DNA from: Dipteronia dyeriana
Lineage: Eukaryota; Streptophyta; Magnoliopsida; Sapindales; Sapindaceae
Direction: 5' to 3'
NCBI GenBank assembly: GCA_032871835.1
Contig: CM065297.1
Coordinates: 90,107,052-90,171,051, forward strand
Length of the DNA: 64,000 nt
In this document: piece by piece, positions 45,701 through 57,663 of the stretch
Layout of the letters: each line of letters opens with the position of its first letter
How positions within the stretch are numbered: the first letter of the stretch is position 1
Notes under the pieces: model-generated
Database searches by the model: none
The model's input: only the letters and a program-made list of their open reading frames with translations
What the model was told of the DNA's origin: nothing
Position numbers and translations under genes: made by a program

Positions 45701-45886
45701 ACTTTCTTTGTCTAGTTCTTTGTAGGTCCTAGTTGTTTTTTATTCCGTTGTTTCTTGACCTTCTTACTGGTCTTAACAGTAGCAACTTTTCCTACGGTAT
45801 GAATCTCTTGACCCTTGCCTTTCACTAGGATTTTTTCCCGCTTTGAACATCTTACATCAGGCCTTGCAAGGTGTATTCCTTATTAT

Positions 45887-46364
45887 TCAAGTGTAGTCCA
45901 ACTTGAATTGATCAAAGGAATCCGACAGTGAGTTGACAATCATGTTAATTTTGGTCTCACCATCTATCTCAGTACCATTTAGTTTAGCAATGTTAAGATG
46001 TGCTATGACTTTCATCATGTGATCTTTCACAGCCTGTCTAGGTTTTATCCTAAGATTCATAAAATTAGTCACTGCCTCTCTCTTAGTTGTCCTAGACTTC
46101 ATAGCAAACATCTCTCTAGAGACATCATTATATCGGCAACAGTCTCCATTCCTTCATGTTGCTGTTGCAACACGTCGGAGATGGTGGCCATAATGTAACA
46201 TTTTGCCATCTCATCAGAAGACTCCCACTGTTGATACTCATCTCTTTGCTTATGAGTAGATTCATTGGTAGGAGTAAGTCGTTTTGGAGTGCACAGAATG
46301 AACTTATGCTTTTCGGATTGCAATAAAAGTCCAATTTTTCTTTTTCATGTGACATAATTATCAC
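45887..46364 (-). pseudogene. Copia B gag (capsid part)
   Basis: Fragments 45887-46111 (MFAMKSRTTKREAV, FMNLRIKPRQAVKDHM, IVNSLSDSFDQFKLDY) and 46099-46323 (QQQHEGMETVADIMMSLE) are joined by a one-base frame change near 46105. Orthologous to 16267-16764. Confidence 0.82.
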
Positions 46365-47772
46365 CAGTTAAAGTATTGTCTTTAAGGATGTTGATTAGAG
46401 ATGGGGTCATGATTTTTGAACAATAACAAAAATTATATAAGTAAATAATCATGATTAAGCACTTTTGGATATTTATCTTGAATTAAATGAAATAATTCAA
46501 TCGTAAAAATTCAATGGTGATCAGACACCCATAAATGTCACGCCTCCTTTGGGAGTTCGCAACTTTTACTAGTTAGACTAGGTTCCACCTAATTGTTAAC
46601 ATAACAATCAATGTTTTCAATTTTAGCCTTGTGATTTTATTAACAAGAACTCTTGGGAGGATATTAATAAACTCACATCTAGTGTGTTACCAAGTTATCG
46701 ACCTTCAACATAATCCCTAACGAATATCCCTCCTTTGGGAGTAGATATCGTTTGGGCTAATTGTCTAGTCTATCCCTATAAGGAAGTATCTTGCTAAATT
46801 CCATTCATGAATACCTCTTGGGAGGTTATTCACGAAACATAAAGCTCAACTAAACTTGGAGACCGTAGGTGTTCCAAAACACCTTCTCCCACTCAATTGT
46901 TTAAGGCCAGTGATCGAATTCCAAAGAATGATTTACCAAGTTATCTAGATGTCAATTTAGATACTTAAACCATTCAATGCATGTTCATACCAAAAGAGAT
47001 ATATGAGTGGCACTCCTATTCTATATGACATGTTATCAAACAATGACAAACATTAAAATATTTACAAAAATATAAATAGCTACAATTTTGGTTCATCCTA
47101 GAAAAACAAGTAAATTACATATATTTTGGAATACAAGAACTCTTTTCTTGGCGAACAAGTCTTCACGCGCCCTTCGTCGTTTGGACACCCTCGGCTACCT
47201 CACATGGGCATGCTCACCCCTCACCCTTACCCATAGGCATGCGCATGCCACAAACCCATAAAAGGGCTGCCATGTGCAGCCCATGGCTACCAAAAGGCTG
47301 CCGTGCGCAGCCCATGCCACAACAAACGTGGATGCGTGCTCTTCGCACGCACGTTAGTTGTTACGGCTCGCACGGTCCCAAACTTGTTCCGGTTGCTCCT
47401 AATTCTTCAAACCTTCGAGTCTTCGAAACTTGAATGTATTACAGAAGAATTTAAATAATAAAATACAGTAGTTTTTTGTTATTACAACAACAAAATATAA
47501 AAAAAACTTAGCAACTACCAAGAAGGAAATTATGGCGATGATAGACCACCCTTCTTGTTACAATCCCAAAACAAAATTATATTGAAATTCTAGGACCAAA
47601 ATTGAGCAATAACAAACCACATATAAAAAAATATATATATATAACCATACATTCCAATGTAAATATATATGCGAATACCTATAGTGCCATCTCTTTCTAA
47701 AACATGCATATATACAGTAAAAGAAAAAGATTCACGAACACATACATCAATTAATCAAAGGTAAAACCAGGC
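46365..47772 (-). other. Copia B leader, non-coding
   Basis: Homologous to the copia A leader; GC-rich block about 47180-47380 with CATGGGCATGC-type words. No protein-like frame. Confidence 0.6.
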
Positions 47773-47784
47773 TCTGATACCAAT
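47773..47784 (-). other. Copia B primer-binding site (iMet tRNA)
   Basis: Minus strand ATTGGTATCAGA directly beside the LTR. Confidence 0.85.
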
Positions 47785-50110
47785 TGAAGGGAAAGAACGG
47801 TTTAAAAATGCAACGGAAGCGTGAGAAAATTAGAATTAGGGTTTGCGTATAAATATTTTTTTTCCCTTTTATGCAACGAGAACCTTAACCTTAGATTAAT
47901 TGATGTATATAAAAGTATCGTACATTTTTCTCGTGACGATTGAATAAGCGCCGAATTGATTCCGCAAGATCTTCCTAGGAGTGTGGGATCCCTTTCATTA
48001 AATTGTATACCTAATGATGGAGACAAACAAAATCTTTTCTTTGTTAGTTACAAATATCCTCTAAGAGAAAAATCCAAGAACGTCCGGTCACTTGTGAATT
48101 ATCAATCAATTTGATTGAAACTCGCGTGAACCTTGATTCGATGTTGTACACAAAACCTTTTAATGTTAATGCTACTAGTGCACTATCGAATACAAAACGT
48201 TCTTTCTTCCTTTTTTTCTTCGCCGAATTATCACACACCAATCTTTAGAGTTGGATGAATTTATCTACAGCAAGAACTGAATTCTTTATACTCAAAATTC
48301 AATGGTGGCCGAAAACTCTCTTAGAAAAAAATAGGGCTTGGCCGAATTTTTCTTCTTAGAAATATCTATTGGCTGAATTTTTCCTCTCTCTAAATTTGCT
48401 TTTGCTTGCACAAAATTTAGAGGTACTACATATAGGATCATAAATTCTCTCCTAAGAAGGATTTACTTGGTAGTTAAACATCCTTACCTTATGTGGATTT
48501 ACTTGGTGGTTAAGAATCCATTTCAAAAAGGAATTTTACTCTTAGGTAGATTTACTTGCTGACCAATAATCCTTTTCCAAAAAGAATTCTTTCCTACACC
48601 AAGACTCCTAATCCAACTCAATAGTGTATTTGTAACCATATTAAAGACTTCCTAACTTGATTAGATAAATAATTCCTTTTATTTATCTACTTATCAAATA
48701 TAGTCTTTAATATTAATTATACTACCAACAATATTATAATATTAGGAGACCAACTCCTACCAGGAAAAAGATTTTGACTTTTAATTAAATAATTAATTAC
48801 TCAACAAATTAATTAATTTCCATTTAATTAAATGATAAAATAAAAACAATCTATTGAGCCATTTTATATAGCCTTGCCGCCCAACACGTATATATGGGCC
48901 AATATATTATTTTTATTATTTTATTAAATCCATTAGACTTTAACAAAAAGTCCACATATGAACTAGACTCATTCTTACAAAAAAGAAACAAGTCCACATG
49001 TCGTAATACAATTCTAGATGGACCCCTAAATTGGTCCGGTAAAATATATCAAGTGATCAATGCAAGTTCGTGTGGATTATGGATCTTGGCGGACTATATA
49101 AATTTAAGCTCCAATAGACACAACCCAATCACAATCAACAAATGATTCACTTAGGTCCGATCTATTAATTTTAGTTCATTCCACTAAAGAACTAAAATTG
49201 AACTCTTAAATAAAGATATATTAAGTTGATGTTACTCATTCATACCCTAGACAACCTTATTGGAGAAAGTGCATCCTCGTGAAGAATATCAGTAATCGGC
49301 AAGAGCTCATAGAGCGCATATAGCTCTCCAAGTTACCATATTTACTCATATGACCACATTTTGAACTTGGATATTTTGACTTGTCCAGAAGCCATGTTTC
49401 AATAGACGCCATTGAAAACTTAACGTTAAGATTTAATATCCAATGCCTCAAAATATCGATATGATGATATTCTACTCTAATTTAATAAATGGTGCCACGA
49501 TGTCCATATCTATAAATGAAGTCCTCTATCGATTAACAAATGAATACCACCAAACTATCGAGGATAGACTATGCTATATAATCATACTCATTGATAGCTC
49601 AAATGATAACACTTGTAACCATAAGTCCATCAATTACCTCAAGATTGAGATAGACTCTCTGATTGTCTTCAAGTGAATTTTTTTATTCATTGACGGTTCT
49701 AGATAAATTATTTAACTGTGATCCTATTCAATGCACCCAGTGCACTAGATTCTTTTGCCCAAAGACACCACACTTTGATGATTTTAGACTCATCATAACA
49801 CATTTGATCTCACTCAAATGCATGCAAAAGAATCTACAATTTTAACAAGATAAAGGCGCCCAACCTTTATCTTAAGTTGTGAATATTATTCAAGACTAAC
49901 TAAAGAATTGTGTCTACCTCATACATATCTAAAAGTATGAACAATTCTTCTTTTCTCATAGCCTTTTGACCTAATGATTATTTACTTTTGACGATTATAA
50001 TAATTAAACTATAAATGCTATAAGATTTGTTAAACTATAAATTACTTTATTAATATGAAGAGATTGTCAAATACATTATTACACTCTTGCTATCTAGCAT
50101 AATCCCAACA
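47785..50110 (-). repeat. Copia B 5' LTR
   Basis: TGAAGGG ... ATAATCCCAACA. About 2.3 kb, parallel to 38080-40179 + 42127-42492. Confidence 0.87.
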
Positions 50111-51096
50111 GCAAGTTCGTGTGGATTGGGAATCTTGGCGGGCTATCTAAATTTAAGCTCCAATAAACATAACCTAATCACAATCAATAAATGATTCACG
50201 TAGGTCCGGTCTATTAATTTTAGTTCATTCCACTAAATAACTAAAATTGAACTCTTAAATTAAGATAGAATAAGTTGATGTTACTCATTCATACCCTAGA
50301 CAACCTTATTGAGAAAATGTATCCTCGTGAAGAATATCAGTAATCGGTAAGAGCTCATGGACCGCCTATAGCTCTCCAAGTTATTATATTTACTCATATG
50401 CCCACATTTTGAACTTGGATATTTTGACTTGTCCAAAAGCCATGTTTCAATAGACGCCATTGAAAACTTATCGTTAAGATTTAATATCCAAACTCATATG
50501 CCCACGATGTCCATATCTATAAATGAAGTCCTCTATCGATTAACAAATGAATACTACCAAACTATCGAGGATAGACTATCCTATATAATCGTACTCATTG
50601 ATAGCTCAAATGATAACACTTGTAACCATAAGTCCATCATCTATCTTAGGATTGAGATAGACTCTCCGATTATCTTCAAGTGAAAACTTATACCCATTGG
50701 CTGTTCTTAGATAAAGTATTTCATTGTGATCCTATTCAATGCACCCAGTGCACACCACACTTTGATGATTTTAGACTCATCATAACACATTTGTTCCCAC
50801 TCAAATGCTAGCAAAAGAATCAACAACTTTGACAAGGTAAAGGTGTCCAACCTTTATCTTAAGCTGTGAATGTTATTCAAGACTAACTAAAGAATTGTGT
50901 CTACCTCATATGTATCCAGATGTATGAACAATTCCTTTTTTTCTCAGAGTCTTTTTACTTTATGATTATTTACTTTTGACAATTATAATAATTAAACTAT
51001 AAATGCTATAAGATTTTTTAAACTAGAAATCACTTTTATTAATATGAAAAGATTGTCAAATACATTACACTCTTGCTATCAAGAATAATCCCAATA
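50111..51096 (-). repeat. Extra partial LTR fused to copia B
   Basis: Starts within the LTR (GCAAGTTCGTGTGG, equivalent to about 49061) straight after the terminus of the complete LTR, and ends at the LTR terminus AATCCCAATA. It carries a private deletion around 50490 (AATATCCAAACTCATATGCC). Confidence 0.85.
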
Positions 51097-51170
51097 AAAT
51101 GCTAGCTAGCTATCCTGGTCTCGAGATCTGGATGACAACTATGCTCATATACTCAGACGATGCCAAAAAG
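51097..51170 (+). other. 3' remnant of element D interior
   Basis: 74 bp between copia B and the D 3' LTR, ending GATGCCAAAAAG. This is only a weak polypurine tract. Confidence 0.5.
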
Positions 51171-52211
51171 TGTTGATCGAAAGTTCGCTCAGAGTGAGGA
51201 ATCTTAGCTAACACCCTTAGGACCTCTACCTCAGAGGTCGCGGTCATGGTGGTACCTTAGGTACCTAGTTATTCATGTAATAATGGAGATGGGACGATGG
51301 TGATGATAAATTCTACTTAGGATATGTGAAGGGAATGACAATGTTTTATTAATGTAAACTATTCAAGTGTAACATGCAAAAATCACTCAAAACTCTCGAT
51401 CCCTCCCGGGGGCAATGAGGGGGGTGGCAGCCTCGTGTCTTTCGATAAGTGGACAAAGGTGGTGGCCGTGTTCACCTTAGAGAATTTAGGCGACAATGGA
51501 GTTTGTCTCTCTGGTGGCCAATTCTTGGTCTCTTCCTTTTCCCCTTTCTTTTTTGGTGTATTTATACATGGTCCGATTAGGTTAAACTGGTTATTCTCTC
51601 GTCATGAATCTCTGAAACAAATCCCCTCTTATCGGGGTAGGAAATTTTGTTTAAATGCCATTGAATTTGGCTCGTTAACGGGTTCGAGAATATCTTGGAG
51701 GGAGATAAGTTTGTTTCCTCTTTCCAATCAACGACTTTGCATGCACGTAGTGTTTTAATGTATGTTGGAGAGAAAATATGATCATGTGCGTTACCCTAGT
51801 GAGATGCCTCATAGAGGTCATTAACTATGGCGCTTGCTATATGGAATGGCAAGGTACTTCTTTATAACCGTCTTGATATCAGGAGCTTGATCTAACCTTT
51901 CCTAGTCCCTTGGCAAAATGTAGAAACACTGTAGGAAGAACTCGACATCCTGAGGGCTCTGTACTGGTGGAGACGGTGGCATATTCCTGGGGAGGTCGTG
52001 TGATATATCAACATCGGGGGGTTTAGGTCTTCCCATGTCGATCTTGCTTCGGGCTCTTATTTCGATGTAAGGAGCTCGATTTGATCATATCAGGCTTCAC
52101 ATGAAGTGTTCTTAGGGTGTAGGCAACCTCGCCTTGCTTCTGCAGGGTTGCATGGTAGCTTAACCTCGGGAACCTTTGTACTCTGCTGTGTAATCCTGGA
52201 TTTAAACCCTT
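51171..52211 (+). repeat. Element D 3' LTR, part 1 (rest 54870-54926)
   Basis: TGTTGATCG... parallel to 36216-37308, up to CCTGGATTTAAACCCTT. After the solo LTR it continues CCCTTGTTTAGAGAGTG as in the 5' LTR (CCCTTGCTTGGAGAGTG). Confidence 0.85.
52207..52211. repeat. Target duplication CCCTT
   Basis: CCCTT at 52207-52211 and 54870-54874 flanks 52212-54869. Confidence 0.9.
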
Positions 52212-52659
52212 TGAAACAGGTTACATGCTCAAGGCTAACCTAGAGGGGGTGAATAGGTTAGACACTTTTTTCTACTCCCTTAGAAACAAAAAAAAGTTTG
52301 TCCCTTTAGATTACTTGTATCACAATATATATATCAATTAAAGACACTTAATCAATATATAAAATATGTAAAGTGTGATACAAACAAGCAACCATAATTT
52401 ATACACAATTGAAATTATAGTAAAGAAGTCAACATACATATAAAGTTCTATCCATAGTATTTAAATAACAAATACAAATATAAGAGAGATAGGGATAGAG
52501 AAAAGTTGACACAAGATATAACGTGGTAAACCTCCAAAGAGGAACATCCACATGTTAGCAACCACCGGTAAACAAAATCCACTTGTATATAAGACAAGTA
52601 CAATCTCTTAAGTGACCTCTTCACCAAGAAACTACCCTCCTATCCTACTCATGAATATA

Positions 52660-52860
52660 TCACCCTCTTGCTCAACATTCCGAGGCCTTACACCTCTTGT
52701 CAAGACTTCCTCGCTCACCCATTCAGATCCTCACGACCCTAGGCAAGACTTCCTTGCTCACCCTTCCAGATACTCACGACCCTAGACAAGACTTCCTTGC
52801 TTGACATTCCGAGGTCTCCCACTCTTGCCAAGACTTCCATGCTCAACAACATAGATCTCA
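52660..52860. repeat. About 50-bp imperfect tandem repeats in solo LTR
   Basis: Units containing GACTTCCTTGCTCACCCTTCC and TCACGACCCTAG(G/A)CAAG recur four to five times. Confidence 0.7.
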
Positions 52861-53467
52861 CACCTATTGTCAAGACTTTCTTCTCACAAGGCATCTACGT
52901 GATCATGAATGCAAAACGCAAACAAGCATGCAACATAGAATGTTATGATCAACACATCCTATGGGAAATACAACATAAGCATAAATGCACAAAACAAATG
53001 TACTCTAGTCAATCATTCATGTTTAATTCATCTAGATCATGTAAGATATGTTCAACATTAATTACAACCTAGATACATGCATAGATCTAAAACTTGAGTC
53101 ATAAGATATGTTCAATTAATACAAATCAAGTTTAAATCTCTTAGACCAAAAATATGATAAAATCATGTGACAAAGTCATTTATATTAAAGCAAGAGTTCT
53201 AGAGCATATTATCTATTCATGAAATCAACTAAGCACAAGAATAGCTCATAAGAACACAAGCACATGTATCATAGTGATATTTCGGCCAAAGAGAGCCTAA
53301 TACATGTGAGGAACTATTTTCATAAAATCAATCAATTAAAGATCATCAAATAGTCCTAGAATCAAAGCTAGCACAATACAATCCCAAACATGTGAAAACA
53401 TAGGCAAAATCAAAACCTAACTCAACATGTGAGATTTCAATTAAAACTCAAATCAAAACAATCATAA

Positions 53468-53542
53468 GACACACACACACACATACGTACACGTACACAC
53501 ACACACACACACACGTATATATATATATATATATATATATAT
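53468..53542. repeat. (CA)n-(TA)n microsatellite
   Basis: ACACACAC tract interrupted by CGTAC steps, passing into a run of TA, inside the solo LTR. Confidence 0.92.
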
Positions 53543-54449
53543 TGAAGAAAAAAACCCAAGGCAATTGACCAAGTTTTAAAAGAAAACTTTGAGAGAAAAT
53601 CAATACCTTAGTTGATTTGGTGCAGTCCCATTTTTATGAGATTAGACTCCTAAAACAGCAATAAAACTAACTAAAATCTTCAGAGAAAAGATGGAGGATG
53701 AATATACAAACACTGTCAACTTTGAATCACTCAGATAGGAGTTTAAATGAAGAAGTTATGGTGTTTGGAAGATGAGAAAATTTGGAAGAAAAGTCTGCAC
53801 TCAAATTTTGAATCTCTTCTTAGAATGAAATGTGAGAGGGAAGAGATATATAATGGTGAAGGAAAGAATAGAGTATGAAATGACCAAAAGGGACAGGAAG
53901 CAGCCAAGCTTGCTTGCTGTCCGAGATGGTGCGTGGGCATCTCGGGGCAGCAAGCCTTCTTGCATGTGATGGCCACGTGCCATCTAGGGAAAGAAGAGCT
54001 TTGTGCTGTCTTCTTTTTCCCTCGACCTCTTTCGCGTTCTTCGACCGTTCTTCGGCCTTCGAATTCGGAATTCGAATCTGTTTATGGATTATGAACCATA
54101 ACTCTCTCATAGATATAGACATAAAAGATACTCAACCCAAAAAATAATAATTCAACTCGATATATGAATACAAAGACAATGTACACAACATGAGTTGAAA
54201 ATGTAGTTTCTTTTGACTTAGAACTTGAAATCAATAGTATGAGTAACATAAATGACCGAAACTCAATCAAGAATGATTTAAGACTAAAATCAAGTTCAAT
54301 ATCCATGTTATACAAACATATACACATACAAACACAATTCACACTAGAATGCCAACTACACAGAGATAGTCTCCAATCATGCATTTTTCAAAACATGTTA
54401 TTTTCATACAAATGCATGAACATTCATCTTCAAGTGTGGGAATGTGTTA

Positions 54450-54665
54450 TAAATGTGCACAACGTTGTAGGAACACATATGTATGATTTGTGTGTGTGTG
54501 TACCTTTAATGGTGCACAACTATGCAGGGACACAAATATATGAATTTTGTGTGTCTTTAATGGTGCACAACTATGCAGGGACACAAATGTATGAATTTTG
54601 TATGTGTGCCTTTAATGGTGCACAACTACGTAGGGACACAAATTTATGAATTGTGTGTGTGCCTT
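54450..54665. repeat. 50-60-bp tandem repeats in solo LTR
   Basis: Four units sharing CTTTAATGGTGCACAACTA and GGGACACAAAT, starting near 54450, 54503, 54554 and 54609. Confidence 0.8.
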
Positions 54666-54926
54666 GAAGCCTTGTAAGAGAAAGATAAAGTCTTAATATA
54701 CCTTTGTATAACCATACATCATCCTTTCTCTTTGAAGACTTTGTACTTGCTTTGACTAATTGTTATTCCTTCTTTGGGGCTTAAATCATCATGAATCCTA
54801 GACAACTAAATCATTATAAGTAAACATCATTTTGATATGGTTAATGCCAACATAATCTAAAACCTAACACCCTTGTTTAGAGAGTGAAAAATTTACCTTT
54901 GGTCTTTAGCTAAATTTGGCTATTCA

Positions 54927-55655
54927 AAGTTTTATTTTATTCGATATGGGGTTTGGACATAAAAAGAATACAAATTTGACTTTAAATTGTTGCAATGGAG
55001 ATGTGCATATATATTTTTATTTTTTTACCATATTCAACAAGTAAATTTTTTGGACCTAACTCAATTTATGAGTTATTGTGTATGCATTGCACCAACGATT
55101 TTTGTAAAATAACAAAACGTCATAACATAACAAAAGGTCCTATCAAAAAAAAAATCTTTAAGTTTTGGACCCAACTCAATTTATGGGTCTTTGGTTTGAA
55201 GAATTACAAGTGTTATAGATCTTTGGTTTGATGGATTTGAAGACTTAATTAGGAAGTGTCCATGCATTACGAGCGCTTTTTTGTTTGAACTGCAAATTTA
55301 TTTCAAGAGGCAAAACAGAGCACATCAAAACAAACAACAAAAAGTCACAGAGTTAAAGCAAGAAAACAAACAATAAAAAGGCACAACCCACGCAAGAGAC
55401 CAAAACAAACGACAAACGAACCCAAAAACTAGGATATGAAAATATTATTGACCACACTTGTAAGTATTCAAGTTATAGTAGCAATACCCAATGTTGAGGG
55501 TCATGCATGTGTCCTCAATTGTACTCGCAAGAGACCTCCAGCTGTTGCGAACTCGTAAGAGACCACCAGCTGACAAAAACCAAACCAATACATATTGACT
55601 TCATTGATTTTAGCTTCCACCTCTACCTCCAGCTTCATGATGTGGATATCGATAT
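54927..55655. other. Non-retroelement DNA, no gene seen
   Basis: AT-rich; a short echo of TTTGGACC(T/C)AACTCAATTTATG occurs twice (about 55050 and 55165). The plus-strand frame 55507-55701 overlaps the minus-strand relic below and is not protein-like. Confidence 0.4.
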
Positions 55656-55796
55656 CTATGACCTTCTAGTTCTCATCCCTCCAATCCACTTCAAGTTGTA
55701 ACGTATATGCTCTTTGGGTAGTGCATCCTCAATAATTCCTTTCCTCTCCGACAACAAATCATCAATCTCATCGCTGATGGAACCATTGTAAGTCAT
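55656..55796 (-). pseudogene. Small coiled-coil-like ORF relic
   Basis: Minus-strand frame of 46 codons from ATG 55796: MTYNGSISDEIDDLLSERKG, then IIEDALPKEHIRY, ending at TAG 55656. The pattern D-E-I-D-x-L-L-x-x-(R/K)-x-x-I-I-E-x-A resembles the start of the relic at 57095-57364 (DIDLMLLKKDHIAIVEKA). Beyond the stop another frame reads IMKLEVEVEAKINEVN. Family not recognised. Confidence 0.35.
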
Positions 55797-55935
55797 TTTT
55801 CTAAATTTTCAGAGAGAACTTAGTTATGCACAAACCCTAAGTGAATTTAACAGTTTAACAGATCTTATATATTCCAATATTAATAGCAACCACTAATCTA
55901 TTCAATAATTAAATATTTAGGGTTTAGTAATCAAT

Positions 55936-56497
55936 GAAGTACTTAACATCACTCCTAGAAATGTGCATTGAACAACCCAATGACAAGCATCAATATTTGA
56001 CGGTTGATATTCTCGACACGATTAATTATTGATTTTTGTACTTCCCAATATCGGCTAGGGTATCTGTATGCACCTTAATGATGCTAATTTTCTTTAATGA
56101 CAAAAGATAACTCATTTTTCATGTCAATAATCAACGTGTGATCAGATATTAAATTATGAAATTACCAACCACAAAAAAAGATCACATATATAATTTTGCG
56201 TTCAATAATCAATTATGATGTACTTAACGTCACCCTTAGCAACGTGCATTGAGCAACCCAATGACAAGCATAAATATTTGATGGTTGGTATTCTCGACGC
56301 GATTAATTATCGCTTTTTGTAATTCACATTATCGGTTAAGGTAGCTGCATGCACCTTAATGATACTCATTTTCTTTAATGATAAAAGTTAACTCGTTTTT
56401 TTATGTCAATAATCAATATGTGATCAGATGTCTAGTTACAGAATTACCAACTATAAAAGAGGATCACATATATACTTTTGCGTTTATTGTAATAATA
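55936..56497. repeat. 281-bp tandem duplication
   Basis: Two units (55936-56216, 56217-56497) beginning GTACTTAAC(A/G)TCAC and ending AAAGATCACATATATA...TTTTGCGTT, with scattered differences. Both include GTGATCAGAT. Confidence 0.88.
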
Positions 56498-56502
56498 AAT
56501 CA

Positions 56503-56955
56503 CAACTTTTTTTCATAAATTTTTCCATCCATTTTGATTGTGTTTTAATTACTGAATTGGACCTAATTTCCCAAACGTAATGATCACTCATAAGGTTACC
56601 ATAATCATAGATGCTATTTTATTCAAAGAGAAATGGAGTATGCACAGAAGTTATTATATGACATTACTAAGAAGAATGAACAGCCCAATAACATGCTTAA
56701 AGTTATTATTATACCATTGACAAGACCAATGACATACATTAGCTAACTGAACTACCAACCAGTTGCATCTATGTATGACTTGTATTATAGGATTTAACAA
56801 CCTAATTGCATGAATTAATCTTTCAAGGTTCATATTGTATGTACAAAATTTAATTGCCTTTTTTAACATGTCTTCAATGTAACTCTGTAATTTCATCAAA
56901 AAAATTGGGGTTGTGATATTATTAAGACGTTCATGAAAACAAATTTTGAACCCAG
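56503..56955. repeat. Dispersed duplicate, copy a
   Basis: Matches 57664-58148: shared TTCCCAAACGT(A/G)ATGATCACTCATAAG, TTATTCAAAGAGAAATG and AACATGTCTTCAAT. Copy a has about 120 bp (about 56730-56865) missing from copy b, and lacks the 141-bp insertion. Confidence 0.85.
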
Positions 56956-57094
56956 AAATCAAGTATCTAAAATTGAGATTGGTTATTGATCACAGACAAT
57001 ATAAAACTAAAAGAACATTTCATTAATTAGCGATTTCAACAAACATTAGAAATAGGTCACATACAACATAATGGAAATAAAAAAAAAAACTATC

Positions 57095-57364
57095 TCATTC
57101 TCTTTTTTGGCTTCGATAAAGGCCTTCGAGACATCTCTGTAAACGGTTTACATGATCTATCAAAGAGTAGATCTGATCTATAAGACCTGTGACTTCCATT
57201 TCTAGTTGCAAGAAGCGCATCTCTCGATCATGTAATCTGGCATTTTTGACCACCCATTGATGTTGTAGATTCCTGCAACGACAACGCTCGTCCTCCTATG
57301 CCTTCTCCACAATAGCGATATGATCCTTCTTTAATAACATGAGGTCTATGTCATTAGAATCCAT
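57095..57364 (-). pseudogene. Small heptad-rich ORF with one stop
   Basis: Minus-strand frame from ATG 57364 to TGA 57095, 90 codons, with a single TAG at codon 23. It starts MDSNDIDLMLLKKDHIAIVE; after the stop it reads EDERCRCRNLQHQWVV, then LEMEVTGLIDQIYSLIDHVN. Leucine/isoleucine spacing suggests a coiled coil. A paralogous start lies at 55796. Product unknown; it may be an exon of the nearby PMD-type gene family or of a transposon. Confidence 0.4.
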
Positions 57365-57663
57365 CCCTTCTAGGTTTTGTCTAACTAAAATGTATAGTAT
57401 AGTAGACTCATATTTATATATGGGAGGATTATTTTTTAGAGTTAATGATTTGTTAGTATTTCAAGATAGTGATTGTTGAGTAATTAAGGGTTTACCGACT
57501 TTTCATTACATACATTGAATGTTAAATTATACATTGAATAAAGTCGTGACCACAAACCATTTATTTAACTGAATCATATAACCTGTTCCACCAATGTGTT
57601 AGTCATAACCCACCAATGGTGTGCTATGCAACTCAATAGTGTGTGTCATAGTCCGTTGTTTGT

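Larger units (their letters stand above)
38080..51096 (-). mobile_element. Copia B, Tork-like retrotransposon
   Basis: Same family as copia A: 3' LTR 38080-40179 + 42127-42492, polypurine tract, RNase H, RT, integrase, protease and zinc knuckle, gag, leader, primer site 47773-47784, and 5' LTR 47785-50110. An additional partial LTR (50111-51096) is fused to the right end. The left LTR is interrupted by a composite insert (40180-42126). Pol carries stops and frameshifts. No perfect target duplication was found, in keeping with later rearrangement at the right end. Confidence 0.87.
52212..54869 (-). mobile_element. SIRE-like solo LTR, 2658 bp
   Basis: TGAAACAGG...CCTAACA ends with a perfect 5-bp target duplication in the D 3' LTR. 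The inverted CCTAGAGGGGGTGAATAGG near the left end is the SIRE LTR 3' signature, and ACGTGGTAAACCTCC (about 52520) parallels the conserved block of the other LTRs. Longer and diverged from the 1.6-kb family. No coding frame is convincing, though several frames of 77-136 codons exist (53743-54649). Internal tandem repeats are given separately. Confidence 0.85.
36216..54926 (+). mobile_element. Element D: LTR retrotransposon remnant with nested copia B
   Basis: LTR 1 (36216-37308, 1093 bp) and LTR 2 (51171-52211 plus 54870-54926, about 1098 bp) share start (TGTTGA), end (AAATTTGGCTATT) and the whole middle. Outside copia B only about 770 + 75 bp of interior remain, without pol. No standard primer site was recognised after LTR 1 and the target duplication could not be matched. 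It is either a strongly deleted gypsy element or a short non-autonomous family. Confidence 0.75.

Noticed and set aside
53743..54649. Several frames of 77-136 codons inside the 2.66-kb solo LTR
   Set aside because: They overlap on both strands, include tandem-repeat translation (54450-54649) and show no domain; LTRs of this type are non-coding.
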